Shown here: positions 37,462-46,823 of the stretch, piece after piece
How positions within the stretch are numbered: position 1 is the first letter of the stretch
Layout of the letters: every line of letters starts with the position of its first letter
NCBI RefSeq assembly: GCF_003097355.1
Contig: NZ_PYUI01000017.1
Span: forward strand, 1-64,000
Source: Arthrobacter sp. H-02-3
Lineage (GTDB): Bacteria > Actinomycetota > Actinomycetes > Actinomycetales > Micrococcaceae
DNA: 64,000 bases
Reading direction: 5' to 3'
The notes under the pieces: generated by a model
Databases searched by the model: none
The model's input: the letters and a program-made list of their open reading frames with translations, nothing else
What the model was told of the DNA's origin: nothing
Made by a program: the position numbers and the translations under genes

Positions 37462-38655
37462 ATGAGATGGGATGCACAATCACTGAAGCGCGGCAGCTCC
37501 GGAAGCGACGCGTCTACGGGAGGCCCGTCCACCTCGTCGGAATCCGCCAATATCGGGTCCGCCACTCCCCCGTCCCCCGATGCCCTGCTGCCCCTGGCCG
37601 GACTGGTTCGGTCCGTCTCCACCCCGGAGTTTGCCGGGATCACTTTCCATGAGGTCACCGCCAAATCGGTGCTCAACAAGGTGGTCGCGGGTTCTCGGAT
37701 GCCGTTCGACTGGACCATCAACCCGTACCGCGGCTGCAGCCATGCCTGCGTCTACTGCTTTGCCCGCAAGAGCCACACGTACCTGGACTTCGACGCCGGC
37801 CTGGACTTTGACAGCCAGGTGGTGGTCAAGATCAATGCTGCCGAGGTCCTGCGCAGGGAACTGGCCAGGCCCTCCTGGCGGCACGAGCACGTGGCCCTCG
37901 GCACCAACACGGACCCCTATCAGCGCGCCGAGGGCCGCTACCAGCTCATGCCCGGCATCATTGGCGCCCTCGCCGACTCCGGCACGCCCCTGTCCATCCT
38001 CACTAAAGGCACGCTCCTGGCCAGGGACATCCCGCTGCTGAAGCATGCCGCGGCCCAGGTGCCGGTCGGGGTGGGCATCTCGCTGGCCATGACCAACGAG
38101 CACCTGTCCGAGGCCGTGGAGCCCGGTACACCGGGTCCGCGGGCACGGCTGAAGCTCATTTCCCGGCTCAGGGAAGCAGGCCTGCCCTGCGGCGTCATGG
38201 CCATGCCGATCCTGCCGTGGCTTTCCGACGGTGACGACGCCCTCAACTCCCTCTTCGGGGCCCTGGCAGCGGCCGGCGCCACGGGGGTCACAGCCGGCGC
38301 GCTGTACCTGAAGCCGGGGACGCGTGAGTGGTTCATGCAGTGGATTGCCCGCGAACATCCGCACCTGGCGGGCAAGTACCGCCGGTTGTACGGCAGCGGG
38401 TCCTATGCCTCAAAGGAATACCGGGCGTGGCTGGCCGGTCGCATCCGCTATTTCAAGGACCTGCACGGCTTTTCCGGTTCGCAGGGCTTCAGCCACAGGG
38501 ACCTCAGCGGCAACGCGGATCTCAGCGATGATGCCCGGGAAGAGGAAGCCCAGTACCCGGCTGGAAGCATCCCGGACACATCCCGGTACGCCACTAACCG
38601 GCACCCCGGCACGGTGCATGCCGGCCACCAGGCAGCGCAGCCGACGTTGTTCTGA
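37462..38655 (+). CDS. Rv2578c-like radical SAM protein
   Basis: A 397-residue radical SAM protein with the 4Fe-4S cluster motif Cys92, Cys96, Cys99 (GCSHACVYCFAR), preceded by WTINPYRGC. This is the SplB-like / Rv2578c subgroup. A central barrel covers about 90-330, and the C-terminal tail is variable. I start at ATG 37462 because it follows an SOS-box promoter directly; the open frame upstream runs through the GntR gene and is spurious. The mycobacterial relative Rv2578c has been listed among LexA-controlled genes, as I recall. The substrate is unknown; a role in DNA damage response is inferred from regulation. Confidence 0.88.
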   Translation: MRWDAQSLKRGSSGSDASTGGPSTSSESANIGSATPPSPDALLPLAGLVRSVSTPEFAGITFHEVTAKSVLNKVVAGSRMPFDWTINPYRGCSHACVYCFARKSHTYLDFDAGLDFDSQVVVKINAAEVLRRELARPSWRHEHVALGTNTDPYQRAEGRYQLMPGIIGALADSGTPLSILTKGTLLARDIPLLKHAAAQVPVGVGISLAMTNEHLSEAVEPGTPGPRARLKLISRLREAGLPCGVMAMPILPWLSDGDDALNSLFGALAAAGATGVTAGALYLKPGTREWFMQWIAREHPHLAGKYRRLYGSGSYASKEYRAWLAGRIRYFKDLHGFSGSQGFSHRDLSGNADLSDDAREEEAQYPAGSIPDTSRYATNRHPGTVHAGHQAAQPTLF

Positions 38656-38675
38656 AACGCGCCAGCTCCCTGACC

Positions 38676-40049
38676 TCAGAGCGCCTTGACCGCACCGAGC
38701 ACCTTGGACAGCGAATCCTTGGCATCCCCGAACAGGAGCGTGGTTTTGGGGTCGTGCAGGAGATCGTTTTCGATGCCCGCGAAGCCCGGACGCATCGACC
38801 GCTTCAGGAAGACCACCTGCTGGGCCTGCACCACGTCCAGGATCGGCATCCCGTAGATCGGCGAACCAGGTGAAGACTTGGCCGCCGGGTTGACGACGTC
38901 GTTGGCGCCGACCACCAGCACGATGTCCGTGTTGGCGAACTCGGGATTTATTTCCGCCAGCTCCCGCAGGGACTCATACGGCACATCGGCCTCGGCCAGG
39001 AGCACGTTCATGTGGCCCGGCATGCGTCCCGCCACGGGATGTATGGCGAACACCACATCAATGCCGCGGTCGGCCAAAGCTGTGGCGAGCTCCGCCACGG
39101 TGTGCTGGCCTTGTGCCACGGCGAGCCCGTACCCGGGAACGATCACCACGCGCTGGGCATAGCCGAGCTGGACGGCGACGTCTTCCGGGGAGGACGAGCG
39201 TACGGGCCGGTCACTCACGGCGGTGGAACCCGCCGTCGAGCCGCCCTTGAAGGCGCCGAACATGATTCCGGTGACTCCGCGCCCCATGGCAGAGGCCATG
39301 ACCTTGGTCAGGATGGTGCCGCTCGCGCCGACCAGAGTTCCGGCGACGAGCAGCAGGACGTTGCCCAGGACGACGCCCGACGCGGCCACCGCCAGGCCCG
39401 TGAAGGCATTCAGCAGCGAGATCACGATCGGCACATCCGCCCCGCCCACCGGCAACACGAGCAGCAGACCTGCCGCGAGCCCCAGGCCCAGCAGCGCCAG
39501 CGACCAGCCGACGGACCCGCTCAGGACGACCAGCGCCCCTGAGACGACCGCCCCGAGCATGACTGCCCCCATCACCCAGGGCATCCCGGGAAACAGCAGC
39601 GGACGGGTGCTGATGAGTTCCTGCAGCTTGCCCACGGTCACCGCGGAGCCCGCGAAGGACACCGCGCCCACGAGCATGGTGAAGACGACCGCCAGGCGCA
39701 CCCACGGATCCTCGCTGTGGCTCAGTTCGAGTGCGGCGACCAGCGCTGCGGCGCCGCCGCCGACGCCGTTGAACAGTGCCACCAGTTGGGGCATCTGCGT
39801 CATCTGCACCCGCCGGGCCACGGGGACGGCTATCGCGGAGCCGACGGCGATGGCGGCCAGGATGAGCGGAATATTCTCCAGCCGGGCAGAGAAGAACACC
39901 GTGATGACCGCCACGAGCGCCCCGGCCGCCCCGATGGCGTTGCCGCGGCGGGCAGTTTTTGGCGAGCTCAGGCCCTTTAGCGCCAGGATGAAGCAGACGG
40001 CAGCCACCAGATACAGCAGGGCCGTCCATTCCGGGGTCAGGAGGCTCAT
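38676..40049 (-). CDS. pntB: NAD(P) transhydrogenase subunit beta
   Basis: Membrane plus NADP(H)-binding subunit of proton-translocating transhydrogenase, 457 residues. About eight or nine hydrophobic segments fill residues 1-260. The soluble domain III (about 285-457) has the nucleotide motif VPGYGLAVAQGQH and the conserved GANDVVNPAA. The ATG overlaps the pntAb stop by 4 bases (ATGA). It supplies NADPH from NADH using the proton gradient. Confidence 0.96.
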   Translation of the reverse strand: MSLLTPEWTALLYLVAAVCFILALKGLSSPKTARRGNAIGAAGALVAVITVFFSARLENIPLILAAIAVGSAIAVPVARRVQMTQMPQLVALFNGVGGGAAALVAALELSHSEDPWVRLAVVFTMLVGAVSFAGSAVTVGKLQELISTRPLLFPGMPWVMGAVMLGAVVSGALVVLSGSVGWSLALLGLGLAAGLLLVLPVGGADVPIVISLLNAFTGLAVAASGVVLGNVLLLVAGTLVGASGTILTKVMASAMGRGVTGIMFGAFKGGSTAGSTAVSDRPVRSSSPEDVAVQLGYAQRVVIVPGYGLAVAQGQHTVAELATALADRGIDVVFAIHPVAGRMPGHMNVLLAEADVPYESLRELAEINPEFANTDIVLVVGANDVVNPAAKSSPGSPIYGMPILDVVQAQQVVFLKRSMRPGFAGIENDLLHDPKTTLLFGDAKDSLSKVLGAVKAL

Positions 40050-40441
40050 CTCGCCTCCCCTGCGACGCCGCCGGAGGAGCCGTCACCGGTGTGTCCTTCG
40101 GCCGCCGTTCCGCCGGCTTTGGCGGTACCGGTTCCTGAGGGCTTCTGCGCCGATTTGTGCTGGGGCTTGTGCACGCTGAACATCTCCAGCATCCGGTCCG
40201 TGACCACAAAACCACCCACCAGGTTCACGGTCGCCAGGACCACTGCCAGGAGCGCGATGCCGAGCACCCAGGGGTCGCCGGCTTGTCCGGCAACGATGAT
40301 GGCGCCGACGAGGATGATCCCGTGGATGGCATTGGCGCCGGACATGAGCGGTGTATGCAGCTTGCTGGTCACCTTGGAGACGACTTCGAAGCCGACGAAT
40401 ACGGCAAGCACCACGACTGTCAGCAGCGCAACGGGGCCCAT
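40046..40441 (-). CDS. pntAb: NAD(P) transhydrogenase subunit alpha part 2
   Basis: Short membrane subunit (131 aa) with three hydrophobic segments (about 4-21, 35-57, 62-85), carrying the family segment KLHTPLMSGANAIHGIILVGA. The C-terminal 40 residues are a Lys/Gly/Thr-rich tail beyond the usual family end. The ATG overlaps the pntAa stop by one base (TGATG). Split alpha subunits are common in actinobacteria. Confidence 0.93.
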   Translation of the reverse strand: MGPVALLTVVVLAVFVGFEVVSKVTSKLHTPLMSGANAIHGIILVGAIIVAGQAGDPWVLGIALLAVVLATVNLVGGFVVTDRMLEMFSVHKPQHKSAQKPSGTGTAKAGGTAAEGHTGDGSSGGVAGEAR

Positions 40442-41583
40442 CAGGCCTCCTCTCCCAGGGCTGCGGCGGTGGCGGAATGCCGTACGGCGCCGCCGTGGGT
40501 CAGGCATGTTCCGGCGACCACGTCGTCGTCGAAGTCCGGGGCAACGGTGCCGCCGTCGGTCATGAGGGCGAGGAAGTTGCTGACGTTCCGGGCGAAGAGC
40601 CGGGACGCGTCCGACGGCATGGCGGACGCGGCGTCCTGCAGGCCCACGAGTGTGACAGATCCGCCCTCAACCGGCACCTGGATGTCCTGGCCGGCGATCA
40701 CGCCTTCCACATTGCCGCCGGACTCCGCGGCGAGGTCGACGACGACGGACCCTGCCCGCATGCCGGTCACCATGTCGGTGGTTACCAGCAAGGGAGCGGC
40801 CCGGCCCGGGATGGCCGCCGTCGTGATCAGGATGTCCGTGGCCGCGACGTGCGGGGCCAGCAGGCTGCGCTGGCGTTGCGCCCGGTCCTCGCCGAGGGCG
40901 CGGGCGTAGCCACCGGTTCCTTCCGCCGCCGCGTCGAGGTCCAGATTGATGAACGTGCCGCCCATCGAGGCGACCTCGTCGGCGGAGGCGGCGCGGATGT
41001 CGTTGGCCGAAACGCGGGCGCCCAGCCGCTTCGCGGTGCCGATGGCCTGCAGGCCGGCGACACCGGCTCCCAGGACCAGTACCCTCGCCGGGGGGATGGT
41101 ACCGGCGGCCGTCATGTAGAGCGGGAAGAACCGCGGATACCGCACGGCGGCTTCCAGCACGGCGCGGTACCCGGTGACAAGGGACTGCGAAGTGAGTGCG
41201 TCCATCGACTGGGCCCGGGAGATCCTCGGAAGCAGCTCCAGGGCGAACGAGGTGATCCCGGCGGCGGCGAGCGCCCGGACGGTCGGCAACTCGGAGGCTG
41301 GCGACGCCAGGCCGACAGTGATGGCACCGGGCCGCAGCCGGGCGGCAGTTTCCGGCGCGAGCGGACGAACATGCAGCAGGACGTCCAGGGCCGCGAGCGG
41401 GAGCTCCGAGATCACCGTGGCGCCGGCCTCTTTGAACGCTGCGTCCGCGAACCCCGCCTCGGTTCCTGCGCCGCTCTCCACCACAAGTGTGAGCCCAAGG
41501 GCCGTCAGCTGCTGCACCGTTTCCGGCGTGGCCGCAACCCGGCGTTCTCCGGCGCGCTGTTCTCGTCCGACACCGACCTGCAC
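40441..41583 (-). CDS. pntAa: NAD(P) transhydrogenase subunit alpha part 1
   Basis: Soluble NAD(H)-binding domain I, 380 residues, related to alanine dehydrogenase. The Rossmann motif VLVLGAGVAGLQAIGTAKRLGA lies near residue 165, and conserved segments ERRVAATPE and DMVTGMRAGSVVVDLAAE are present. GTG start. First gene of pntAa-Ab-B with overlapping stop and start codons throughout. Confidence 0.95.
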   Translation of the reverse strand: MQVGVGREQRAGERRVAATPETVQQLTALGLTLVVESGAGTEAGFADAAFKEAGATVISELPLAALDVLLHVRPLAPETAARLRPGAITVGLASPASELPTVRALAAAGITSFALELLPRISRAQSMDALTSQSLVTGYRAVLEAAVRYPRFFPLYMTAAGTIPPARVLVLGAGVAGLQAIGTAKRLGARVSANDIRAASADEVASMGGTFINLDLDAAAEGTGGYARALGEDRAQRQRSLLAPHVAATDILITTAAIPGRAAPLLVTTDMVTGMRAGSVVVDLAAESGGNVEGVIAGQDIQVPVEGGSVTLVGLQDAASAMPSDASRLFARNVSNFLALMTDGGTVAPDFDDDVVAGTCLTHGGAVRHSATAAALGEEA

Positions 41584-41673
41584 GGGCTGCTCCTCTCGAT
41601 TGCGTTCAGAGTAGGCACATGCCTGACCGTTTGGCGAGAGGCGGCCGGGCGTATGCCGGTCGGCGTGTCCGGG

Positions 41674-42138
41674 TCAGCGGATCAGTTCGGCTCCCCCGCC
41701 GCGCAGCCTGGCGGCATGGACGGCGGCCAGGAGCGCTTCGACGATCGGGAAGTCGGCCGGGATCCACGGCAGGCCCAGGACGTCCTCGGAATTGCGGAGG
41801 TCAAGCCAGCGCAGTTCGTCGTGGTCCTCCAGCGGCCGGGGCTCCCCGTCCTCAAGTTCGGCGAACCAGACCCGCATCGCCGCCTTCTCGTTGAGCGGCC
41901 AGCCCGCCGCCGTCACCGCGGGCAGCTCGGCTCCGAGCCGGACCTGCACACCGAGTTCCTCCCGGAGCTCGCGGTGCAGGGCGTCTTCGGCTGCTTCGCC
42001 CGGCTCCACTTTTCCGCCCGGGAACTCCCACATACCGGCAAACTGCGGTGGCGCCGTGCGCCGCGCCACAAGGAGTTTGCCCGGTTCCGCCAGGGAGTCC
42101 ACTACTGCGCCGCCGACGACGTTGATGAGTCCAGTCAC
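41674..42138 (-). CDS. Nudix hydrolase, MutT-like
   Basis: A 154-residue Nudix pyrophosphatase. The Nudix box [24 protein letters not shown] is complete, preceded by the MutT-like [11 protein letters not shown]. It probably cleans oxidised or non-canonical nucleoside triphosphates. Similar proteins include MutT and the (d)CTP pyrophosphatases, and the exact substrate is open. It is upstream of pntAa on the same strand but 90 bases apart. Confidence 0.9.
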   Translation of the reverse strand: MTGLINVVGGAVVDSLAEPGKLLVARRTAPPQFAGMWEFPGGKVEPGEAAEDALHRELREELGVQVRLGAELPAVTAAGWPLNEKAAMRVWFAELEDGEPRPLEDHDELRWLDLRNSEDVLGLPWIPADFPIVEALLAAVHAARLRGGGAELIR

Positions 42139-42342
42139 GCTCCCCAGTCTAAGGCGGGCGCCAGGGATCGACGTCGGCGGCCGGCGTCGCGGGGGGCGTC
42201 ACAGCTGGGAACGGGTAAGGGACAATGGTGAAGGCGTTGCCGGGCAGCCTGCGGAATATTCGGCACGCTCTCTCAGTTCTATAAAGCATATTTATCTGGC
42301 CGACTCTTCCCGGCATCTCCCGGAAATCACCCGAAAAGACGA

Positions 42343-43551
42343 ATGACAACCACCACACAAGCTCCGGCGTCGTCCAAGACCGGCACCCGTCACCTTGCCC
42401 TCGCCATCATTGCCCTGGCCATGGGCGGGTTCGGGATCGGCACCACAGAATTCACCATGATGGGCCTGCTCAAGGAGATTGAGCAGGGCCTGAACATCAG
42501 CACGCCCGAGGCCGGCCACCTCATCTCGGCCTACGCCCTCGGCGTCGTCGTCGGTGCGCCCGTGCTGGCCGCCGTCGGAGCCAAACTCCCGCGGAAGCAT
42601 CTGGCCCTGGGGCTCATGCTCTTCTTCAGCATCGCCAACCTCAGTTCCTTCCTCGCCCCTGACTACGGCTCCATGCTGGTGTCACGGTTCGCGGCGGGGC
42701 TGCCGCACGGCGCCTTCTTCGGCGTCGCGGCCGTGATTGCCGCGTCCCTCGTGGCGCCGACCAAGCGGGGCTGGGCCATTTCGATGGTCATGGCCGGGCT
42801 GACGGTATCCAACGTCATCGGCGTTCCCTTCGCTACCTGGCTGGGCCAGAGCTACGGGTGGAGGCTGCTGTTCCTGCTGGTCGGCCTGATCGGCATCATC
42901 ACGCTCGCCATGTTGTGGAAGTTCGTTCCGTTCCAGAAGCCGCACGCCGATGCCAGCTTCCGCCGCGAGCTCGGGGCACTCAAGCGGCTCCAGGTGTGGC
43001 TCGCCATCCTGGTCGGCATCGTCGGCTTCGGCGGCTTCTTCGCGACCTACACCTACATTTCGCACACCATGACATCCGTGGCCGGCGTCCCGGCGCCGTG
43101 GCTGCCGCTCGTCGTGGCGCTGTACGGAGTGGGCATGGTGGCAGGCAACATCGTTGGCGGCCGGATCGCCGATAAGTCCGTCATGGGGACGATCTACTGG
43201 GTGCTGCCGGCGACAGCCGTGGCCCTCGTGGTCTATGCCGTTGCGGCCCATTGGGCGTGGTCGGCGCTGATCATGGTGTTCGTGGTCGGTGCCGCCGGGT
43301 CCATGCTGGTTCCGGCCTTGCAGACCAGGCTTCTGGATGCATCGCCTGATGCCCCGTCACTGGCCTCCTCGCTCAACCATGCGGCGCTCAACGTCGCCAA
43401 CGCCTTGGGCGCCTTTCTCGGCGGACTCGTGATCGCCTGGGGCTGGGGTTACGTCGCCCCCGCGCTCGTGGGTGCCGTCCTGGCCATCCTGGGCCTCGGG
43501 GTCGCCGCCATCAGCGGCGCCGTGGAACGCCGGCGGCCGCTGGCCTCGTAG
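42343..43551 (+). CDS. MFS transporter (DHA1 / AraJ-like)
   Basis: A 402-residue 12-helix major facilitator of the drug:H+ antiporter-1 group. Conserved MGGFGIGTTEF at the first helix and the LPHGAFFGVAA motif resemble AraJ/Cmx chloramphenicol and sugar efflux proteins. It probably exports a small molecule, but the substrate is unknown. GAAAAGA just precedes the ATG, and a TATAAA lies about 65 bases upstream as a possible -10. A strong terminator follows. Confidence 0.9.
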   Translation: MTTTTQAPASSKTGTRHLALAIIALAMGGFGIGTTEFTMMGLLKEIEQGLNISTPEAGHLISAYALGVVVGAPVLAAVGAKLPRKHLALGLMLFFSIANLSSFLAPDYGSMLVSRFAAGLPHGAFFGVAAVIAASLVAPTKRGWAISMVMAGLTVSNVIGVPFATWLGQSYGWRLLFLLVGLIGIITLAMLWKFVPFQKPHADASFRRELGALKRLQVWLAILVGIVGFGGFFATYTYISHTMTSVAGVPAPWLPLVVALYGVGMVAGNIVGGRIADKSVMGTIYWVLPATAVALVVYAVAAHWAWSALIMVFVVGAAGSMLVPALQTRLLDASPDAPSLASSLNHAALNVANALGAFLGGLVIAWGWGYVAPALVGAVLAILGLGVAAISGAVERRRPLAS

Positions 43552-43571
43552 CCGCGGCCCCGCCGCCCACA

Positions 43572-43620
43572 AAGAACGGCAGCCCGATCCATCGGTGTAC
43601 TGGACCGGGCTGCCGTTCTT
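43572..43620. terminator. terminator between MFS and CDF genes
   Basis: A perfect 15-bp stem (43572-43586 with 43606-43620, arms starting AAGAACGGCAGCCCG) around a 19-base loop, 20 bases after the MFS stop. On the plus strand it ends in CTTGTTTG; the A-rich left side allows function on the other strand too. It lies between convergent genes. Confidence 0.85.
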
Positions 43621-43635
43621 GTTTGCTGACGTCTA

Positions 43636-43694
43636 ACTGCGCTGTCTTCTACGGCGCTGCCTTTACTGCCCTGCCTTCTACTGCGCTGCCGTCG
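43636..43694. repeat. four degenerate 14-15-bp tandem repeats
   Basis: Units at 43636, 43651, 43665 and 43680 follow the pattern ACTGCGCTGCCTTCT with 1-4 changes each. They lie between the terminator and the stop of the convergent CDF gene. The stretch has no coding sense that I can support. Confidence 0.75.
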
Positions 43695-43708
43695 ACGGCG
43701 GCCACCGG

Positions 43709-44629
43709 TTAGGACGCACTGACCCGCTGCACATCCGGCTCCAGGTAGATGACCCGGGCGATCGGGACGGCCTCGCGGATCCGGGCCTCTGCGGCGTCAA
43801 TCGCCTTCGCGATGTCCTGGCCGGAGTCCGTGCGGCCGATGCTGATCTTCGCCGCCACCAGCAGTTCCTCGGGGCCCAGGTGCATGGTCTTGAGGTGAAT
43901 GATGCCGGTGCCGCCAGCTTCGATCGCGCTGCGGATCTTGGCAACGTCGTCCCGGGTGGCCGACTCGCCCAGGAGCAGGGACTTTGTTTCCATGGCCAGC
44001 ACGACGGCGATCCCCACGAGCAGGAGGCCGATCATGGCGGTGCCCAGGGCGTCCCAGATGCCGTTCCCGGTGATGAGTGTCAGGCTTACGCCGAAGAGCG
44101 CGAAGACGAGGCCCACGAGGGCGCCGAAATCTTCGAGCAGGATCACGGGGAGTTCCGGCTGCTTGGCGTTGCGGATGAACTTGACCCAGCTCTGCTTCCC
44201 GCGGAGGGGGTTGGATTCGGCGATCGCCGTCCGGAACGAGAAGGATTCGGCAATGATCGCGCCCACCAGCACAGCCAGCGGCACCCACCAGAAGTCACCT
44301 TCGATGCCATGCGGGTGCTGGATCTTTCCCCACGCCTCGTAGAGCGCAAAGAGACCGCCGACGCTGAACAGCACAATCGAGACGATGAAGGCGTAGATGT
44401 AGCGCTCACGGCCGTAGCCAAAGGGGTGTTCCTGGCTGGCTTCCCGCTCCGCGCGCTTGCCGCCGACCAGCAGCAGCAACTGGTTGCCGGAGTCTGCGAG
44501 CGAGTGAATGGCTTCGGCCAGCATGGATGACGACAGCGTCAGAAAATAGGCGACGAACTTCAAAACGGCGATGGTCAGGTTGGCGGCCAGCGCCGCAATT
44601 ATCGCCTTGGTACCGCCATTTGCAGCCAC
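43709..44629 (-). CDS. cation diffusion facilitator (SLC30A9-like)
   Basis: A 306-residue CDF-family transporter with six predicted membrane helices and a C-terminal cytoplasmic domain (about 225-300). The helix-2 site reads AIHSLADSGNQ (HxxxD). The helix-5 site reads LEDFGALVGL, where the usual HDxxD is replaced, as in the ZnT9-like subgroup. Substrate is probably a divalent metal such as zinc or manganese, but the altered site leaves transport activity uncertain. Confidence 0.88.
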   Translation of the reverse strand: MAANGGTKAIIAALAANLTIAVLKFVAYFLTLSSSMLAEAIHSLADSGNQLLLLVGGKRAEREASQEHPFGYGRERYIYAFIVSIVLFSVGGLFALYEAWGKIQHPHGIEGDFWWVPLAVLVGAIIAESFSFRTAIAESNPLRGKQSWVKFIRNAKQPELPVILLEDFGALVGLVFALFGVSLTLITGNGIWDALGTAMIGLLLVGIAVVLAMETKSLLLGESATRDDVAKIRSAIEAGGTGIIHLKTMHLGPEELLVAAKISIGRTDSGQDIAKAIDAAEARIREAVPIARVIYLEPDVQRVSAS

Positions 44630-44858
44630 GTGAGCTTCTCCTTACGGGGTTCTTCCGGGGTGTAACCGGACGCCGGAAGAACCCGGCGTCCGCAAGGAAT
44701 ACGCTACCCGTTTCCGGACGGCCTCCGAACCGCGGGAGGGCCGATACCGCCACGTAACGATTGGGCACTCCCCTGCTGACAAGTAATCCGGCCTATGTTA
44801 GCTTGAAGCCATATTCGGGATTCACAATTTGGATACCGACGAATATGTAGGAGGAGAC

Positions 44859-45128
44859 ATGGGCTTTCTTGGCTGGATCATTCTCGGACTCATAGTAGGT
44901 GCAATCGTCAAGGCAGTCATGCCCGGCAGGGTCGGCGGCGGCTGGGTTACCAGCCTCGTGCTCGGCGTCGTCGGAGCCATTGTCGGTGGCTGGATCGGCG
45001 ACCTTCTGTTTGGCGGCGGCAAGATGGAATTCTGGAATCTCGGTTCCTGGCTCCTGGCCATCGTCGGCGGCTTGGTGGTTGCCCTCGCCTACGGCGCCAT
45101 CACAGGACGCAACAAGACCACATCATAA
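44859..45128 (+). CDS. GlsB/YeaQ/YmgE family membrane protein
   Basis: An 89-residue small membrane protein with three hydrophobic segments and glycine-rich turns (GFLGWIILGLIVGAIVK, then VLGVVGAIVGGWIGDLLFGG, then LLAIVGGLVVALAYGAI). It is the family called transglycosylase-associated, now GlsB, linked to stress responses. I start at ATG 44859, preceded by a perfect AGGAGGAG. A terminator follows 65 bases after the stop. Confidence 0.93.
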   Translation: MGFLGWIILGLIVGAIVKAVMPGRVGGGWVTSLVLGVVGAIVGGWIGDLLFGGGKMEFWNLGSWLLAIVGGLVVALAYGAITGRNKTTS

Positions 45129-45192
45129 TTCTGTACGGCTGACCTCACGCTTCGAGTGAGGCCCTAGTAACAGTAAGACAGAACAGTACGAC

Positions 45193-45226
45193 GGCGGAGC
45201 CCACCTTTGGCGGGCCCCGCCTTTTT
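45193..45226 (+). terminator. intrinsic terminator after the GlsB gene
   Basis: A 10-bp GC stem with one mismatch (45193-45202 with 45212-45221), followed by TTTTT at 45222-45226. Confidence 0.85.
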
Positions 45227-45270
45227 GTGCGCCTGCATGCGCCGGGATGCCTTTTCGGGCAGCCGGGTTT

Positions 45271-46167
45271 TTAGGGCACCTGCTGTGACCGGGCGCTGGC
45301 GTAGAGGCAAACGGTGGCCGCGGTGCCGAGGTTGAGGCTCTCCGCTTGCCCGTAGACCGGCACGGCCACCCGGTGGTCGGCCAGCGCAATTTCGTCCTCG
45401 GACAGGCCCTGGGCCTCGTTGCCAAAAAGCCAGGCGGTGGGCTGTTCCAGCGCGTAGACCGATCCCGCGGCGGACGCGCCCAGCCGGCGGGCCGCATTCT
45501 CGTCCTGGAGACGGTCCAGGTTCAGCTGGCCGTAGCCATCGGCGGCGAGGACGCCGATCCCCCGTTCCTTGCAGCGGGCCACGATGTCAGCCGCATCGGC
45601 GCCAAGGACGATCGGCAGGTGGAAGAGGGATCCCGCCGTCGAACGCACCGCTTTGGGGTTGTAGATGTCCACGCTGGATCCGGTCAGGACCACCGCGTCC
45701 GCTCCGGCAGCGTCGGCGGCGCGCAGGACGGTTCCGGCGTTGCCGGGATCGCGGACCTGGCAAAGGACGGCGATCAGCCGTGGCCCGGCGTCCAGCACCT
45801 CATCGAGGCCAACGTCCAGGAAACCGCAGACCGCGAGAACGCCCTGCGGGGTGACCGTGTCCGCCATCGCGGCGAGCACTTCGTCGGTGGCGAGGTAGGC
45901 GGTGGTGCCCTCCGCGAGTGTCTCCAGATCCGGGTGCCGGTCCAGGCAGGACTCGCTCGCGTAGACCTCATAGACAATGCCGGGTTGCCCCGCGGCGAGC
46001 CTCTTTTGGTGTAGGACGAGGGCCTCCCGGACCGCCTGCGGCCCCTCCGCCAGGAACTCGCGACGCTTTAAACGGGCCGGGCGCCCGGCAAGTTGTGCCA
46101 CCTTCCTCACCCGATCAGCTCGGGGGTTGGAAAGTGGAAGATCTTGCGGGCGCCCGGTTTCGTTCAT
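45271..46167 (-). CDS. TrmH/SpoU family RNA 2'-O-methyltransferase
   Basis: A SPOUT methyltransferase of 298 residues. The N-terminal substrate-binding domain (about 25-120) precedes the knot domain with motif 1 RDPGNAGTVLRAADAAG, motif 2 LFGNEAQGL and motif 3 VPVYGQAESLNLGTAA. It methylates a ribose in rRNA or tRNA. This position just downstream of rplT is a common actinobacterial arrangement. The target base is not known from sequence. Confidence 0.92.
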   Translation of the reverse strand: MNETGRPQDLPLSNPRADRVRKVAQLAGRPARLKRREFLAEGPQAVREALVLHQKRLAAGQPGIVYEVYASESCLDRHPDLETLAEGTTAYLATDEVLAAMADTVTPQGVLAVCGFLDVGLDEVLDAGPRLIAVLCQVRDPGNAGTVLRAADAAGADAVVLTGSSVDIYNPKAVRSTAGSLFHLPIVLGADAADIVARCKERGIGVLAADGYGQLNLDRLQDENAARRLGASAAGSVYALEQPTAWLFGNEAQGLSEDEIALADHRVAVPVYGQAESLNLGTAATVCLYASARSQQVP

Positions 46168-46232
46168 ATAAGAACCTTAGTTGCTCTCGCAGCCGGTTCT
46201 TGAACGCTGCAGTTTTTCAACTGCTGCGGGAA

Positions 46233-46703
46233 CTACTTTGCAGCCTCGTCGGCGGCCTTCTTGGCAGCAGGCTTCTTCGCGGGAGCCTTCTTGGCGGCCT
46301 TCGGAGCCGGAGCGGCCTCAGACTGGACAGCCGGAGCTGACGTGTCGGCGGGCAGCGCGTCCTTGGCGACCTTGACCAGCGCGGCGAAGGCGTTGGCGTC
46401 GGAAACGGCGAGCTCGGCCAGCATGCGGCGGTCAACCTCAACCTCAGCGGCCTTCAGGCCCTGGATCAGGCGGTTGTAGGTCAGGCCGTTGGCGCGGGAT
46501 GCAGCGTTGATGCGCTGGATCCAAAGACGGCGGAAGTCGCCCTTCTTCTTCTTGCGGTCGCCGTAGCTGTACACAAACGAGTGCAGCAGCTGCTCTTTGG
46601 CCTTGCGGTACAGGCGTGAGCGCTGTCCGCGGTAGCCCTTTGCGCGTTCGAGGATAACCCGGCGCTTCTTGTGGGCATTTACAGCCCTCTTCACACGTGC
46701 CAC
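46233..46703 (-). CDS. rplT: 50S ribosomal protein L20
   Basis: Ribosome assembly protein, opening [23 protein letters not shown] as in all L20. The conserved core ends near residue 117; the last 40 residues are an Ala/Pro/Lys-rich tail ([10 protein letters not shown]-type) not found in the standard 117-128-aa protein. The tail resembles the one on IF-3 in the same operon. It lies 120 bases after rpmI. Confidence 0.97.
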   Translation of the reverse strand: MARVKRAVNAHKKRRVILERAKGYRGQRSRLYRKAKEQLLHSFVYSYGDRKKKKGDFRRLWIQRINAASRANGLTYNRLIQGLKAAEVEVDRRMLAELAVSDANAFAALVKVAKDALPADTSAPAVQSEAAPAPKAAKKAPAKKPAAKKAADEAAK

Positions 46704-46823
46704 GTGCGTACTCCTTCAGAATTCTGATCCCAAGCGTCTACTGCCGGAAAAGTCCGGCTGGCCTGAGAAGCCTTTTTGGTAGTTGATTGCCGCCAGGTGG
46801 CCGGCAATCAGAGAACTTGGAAC

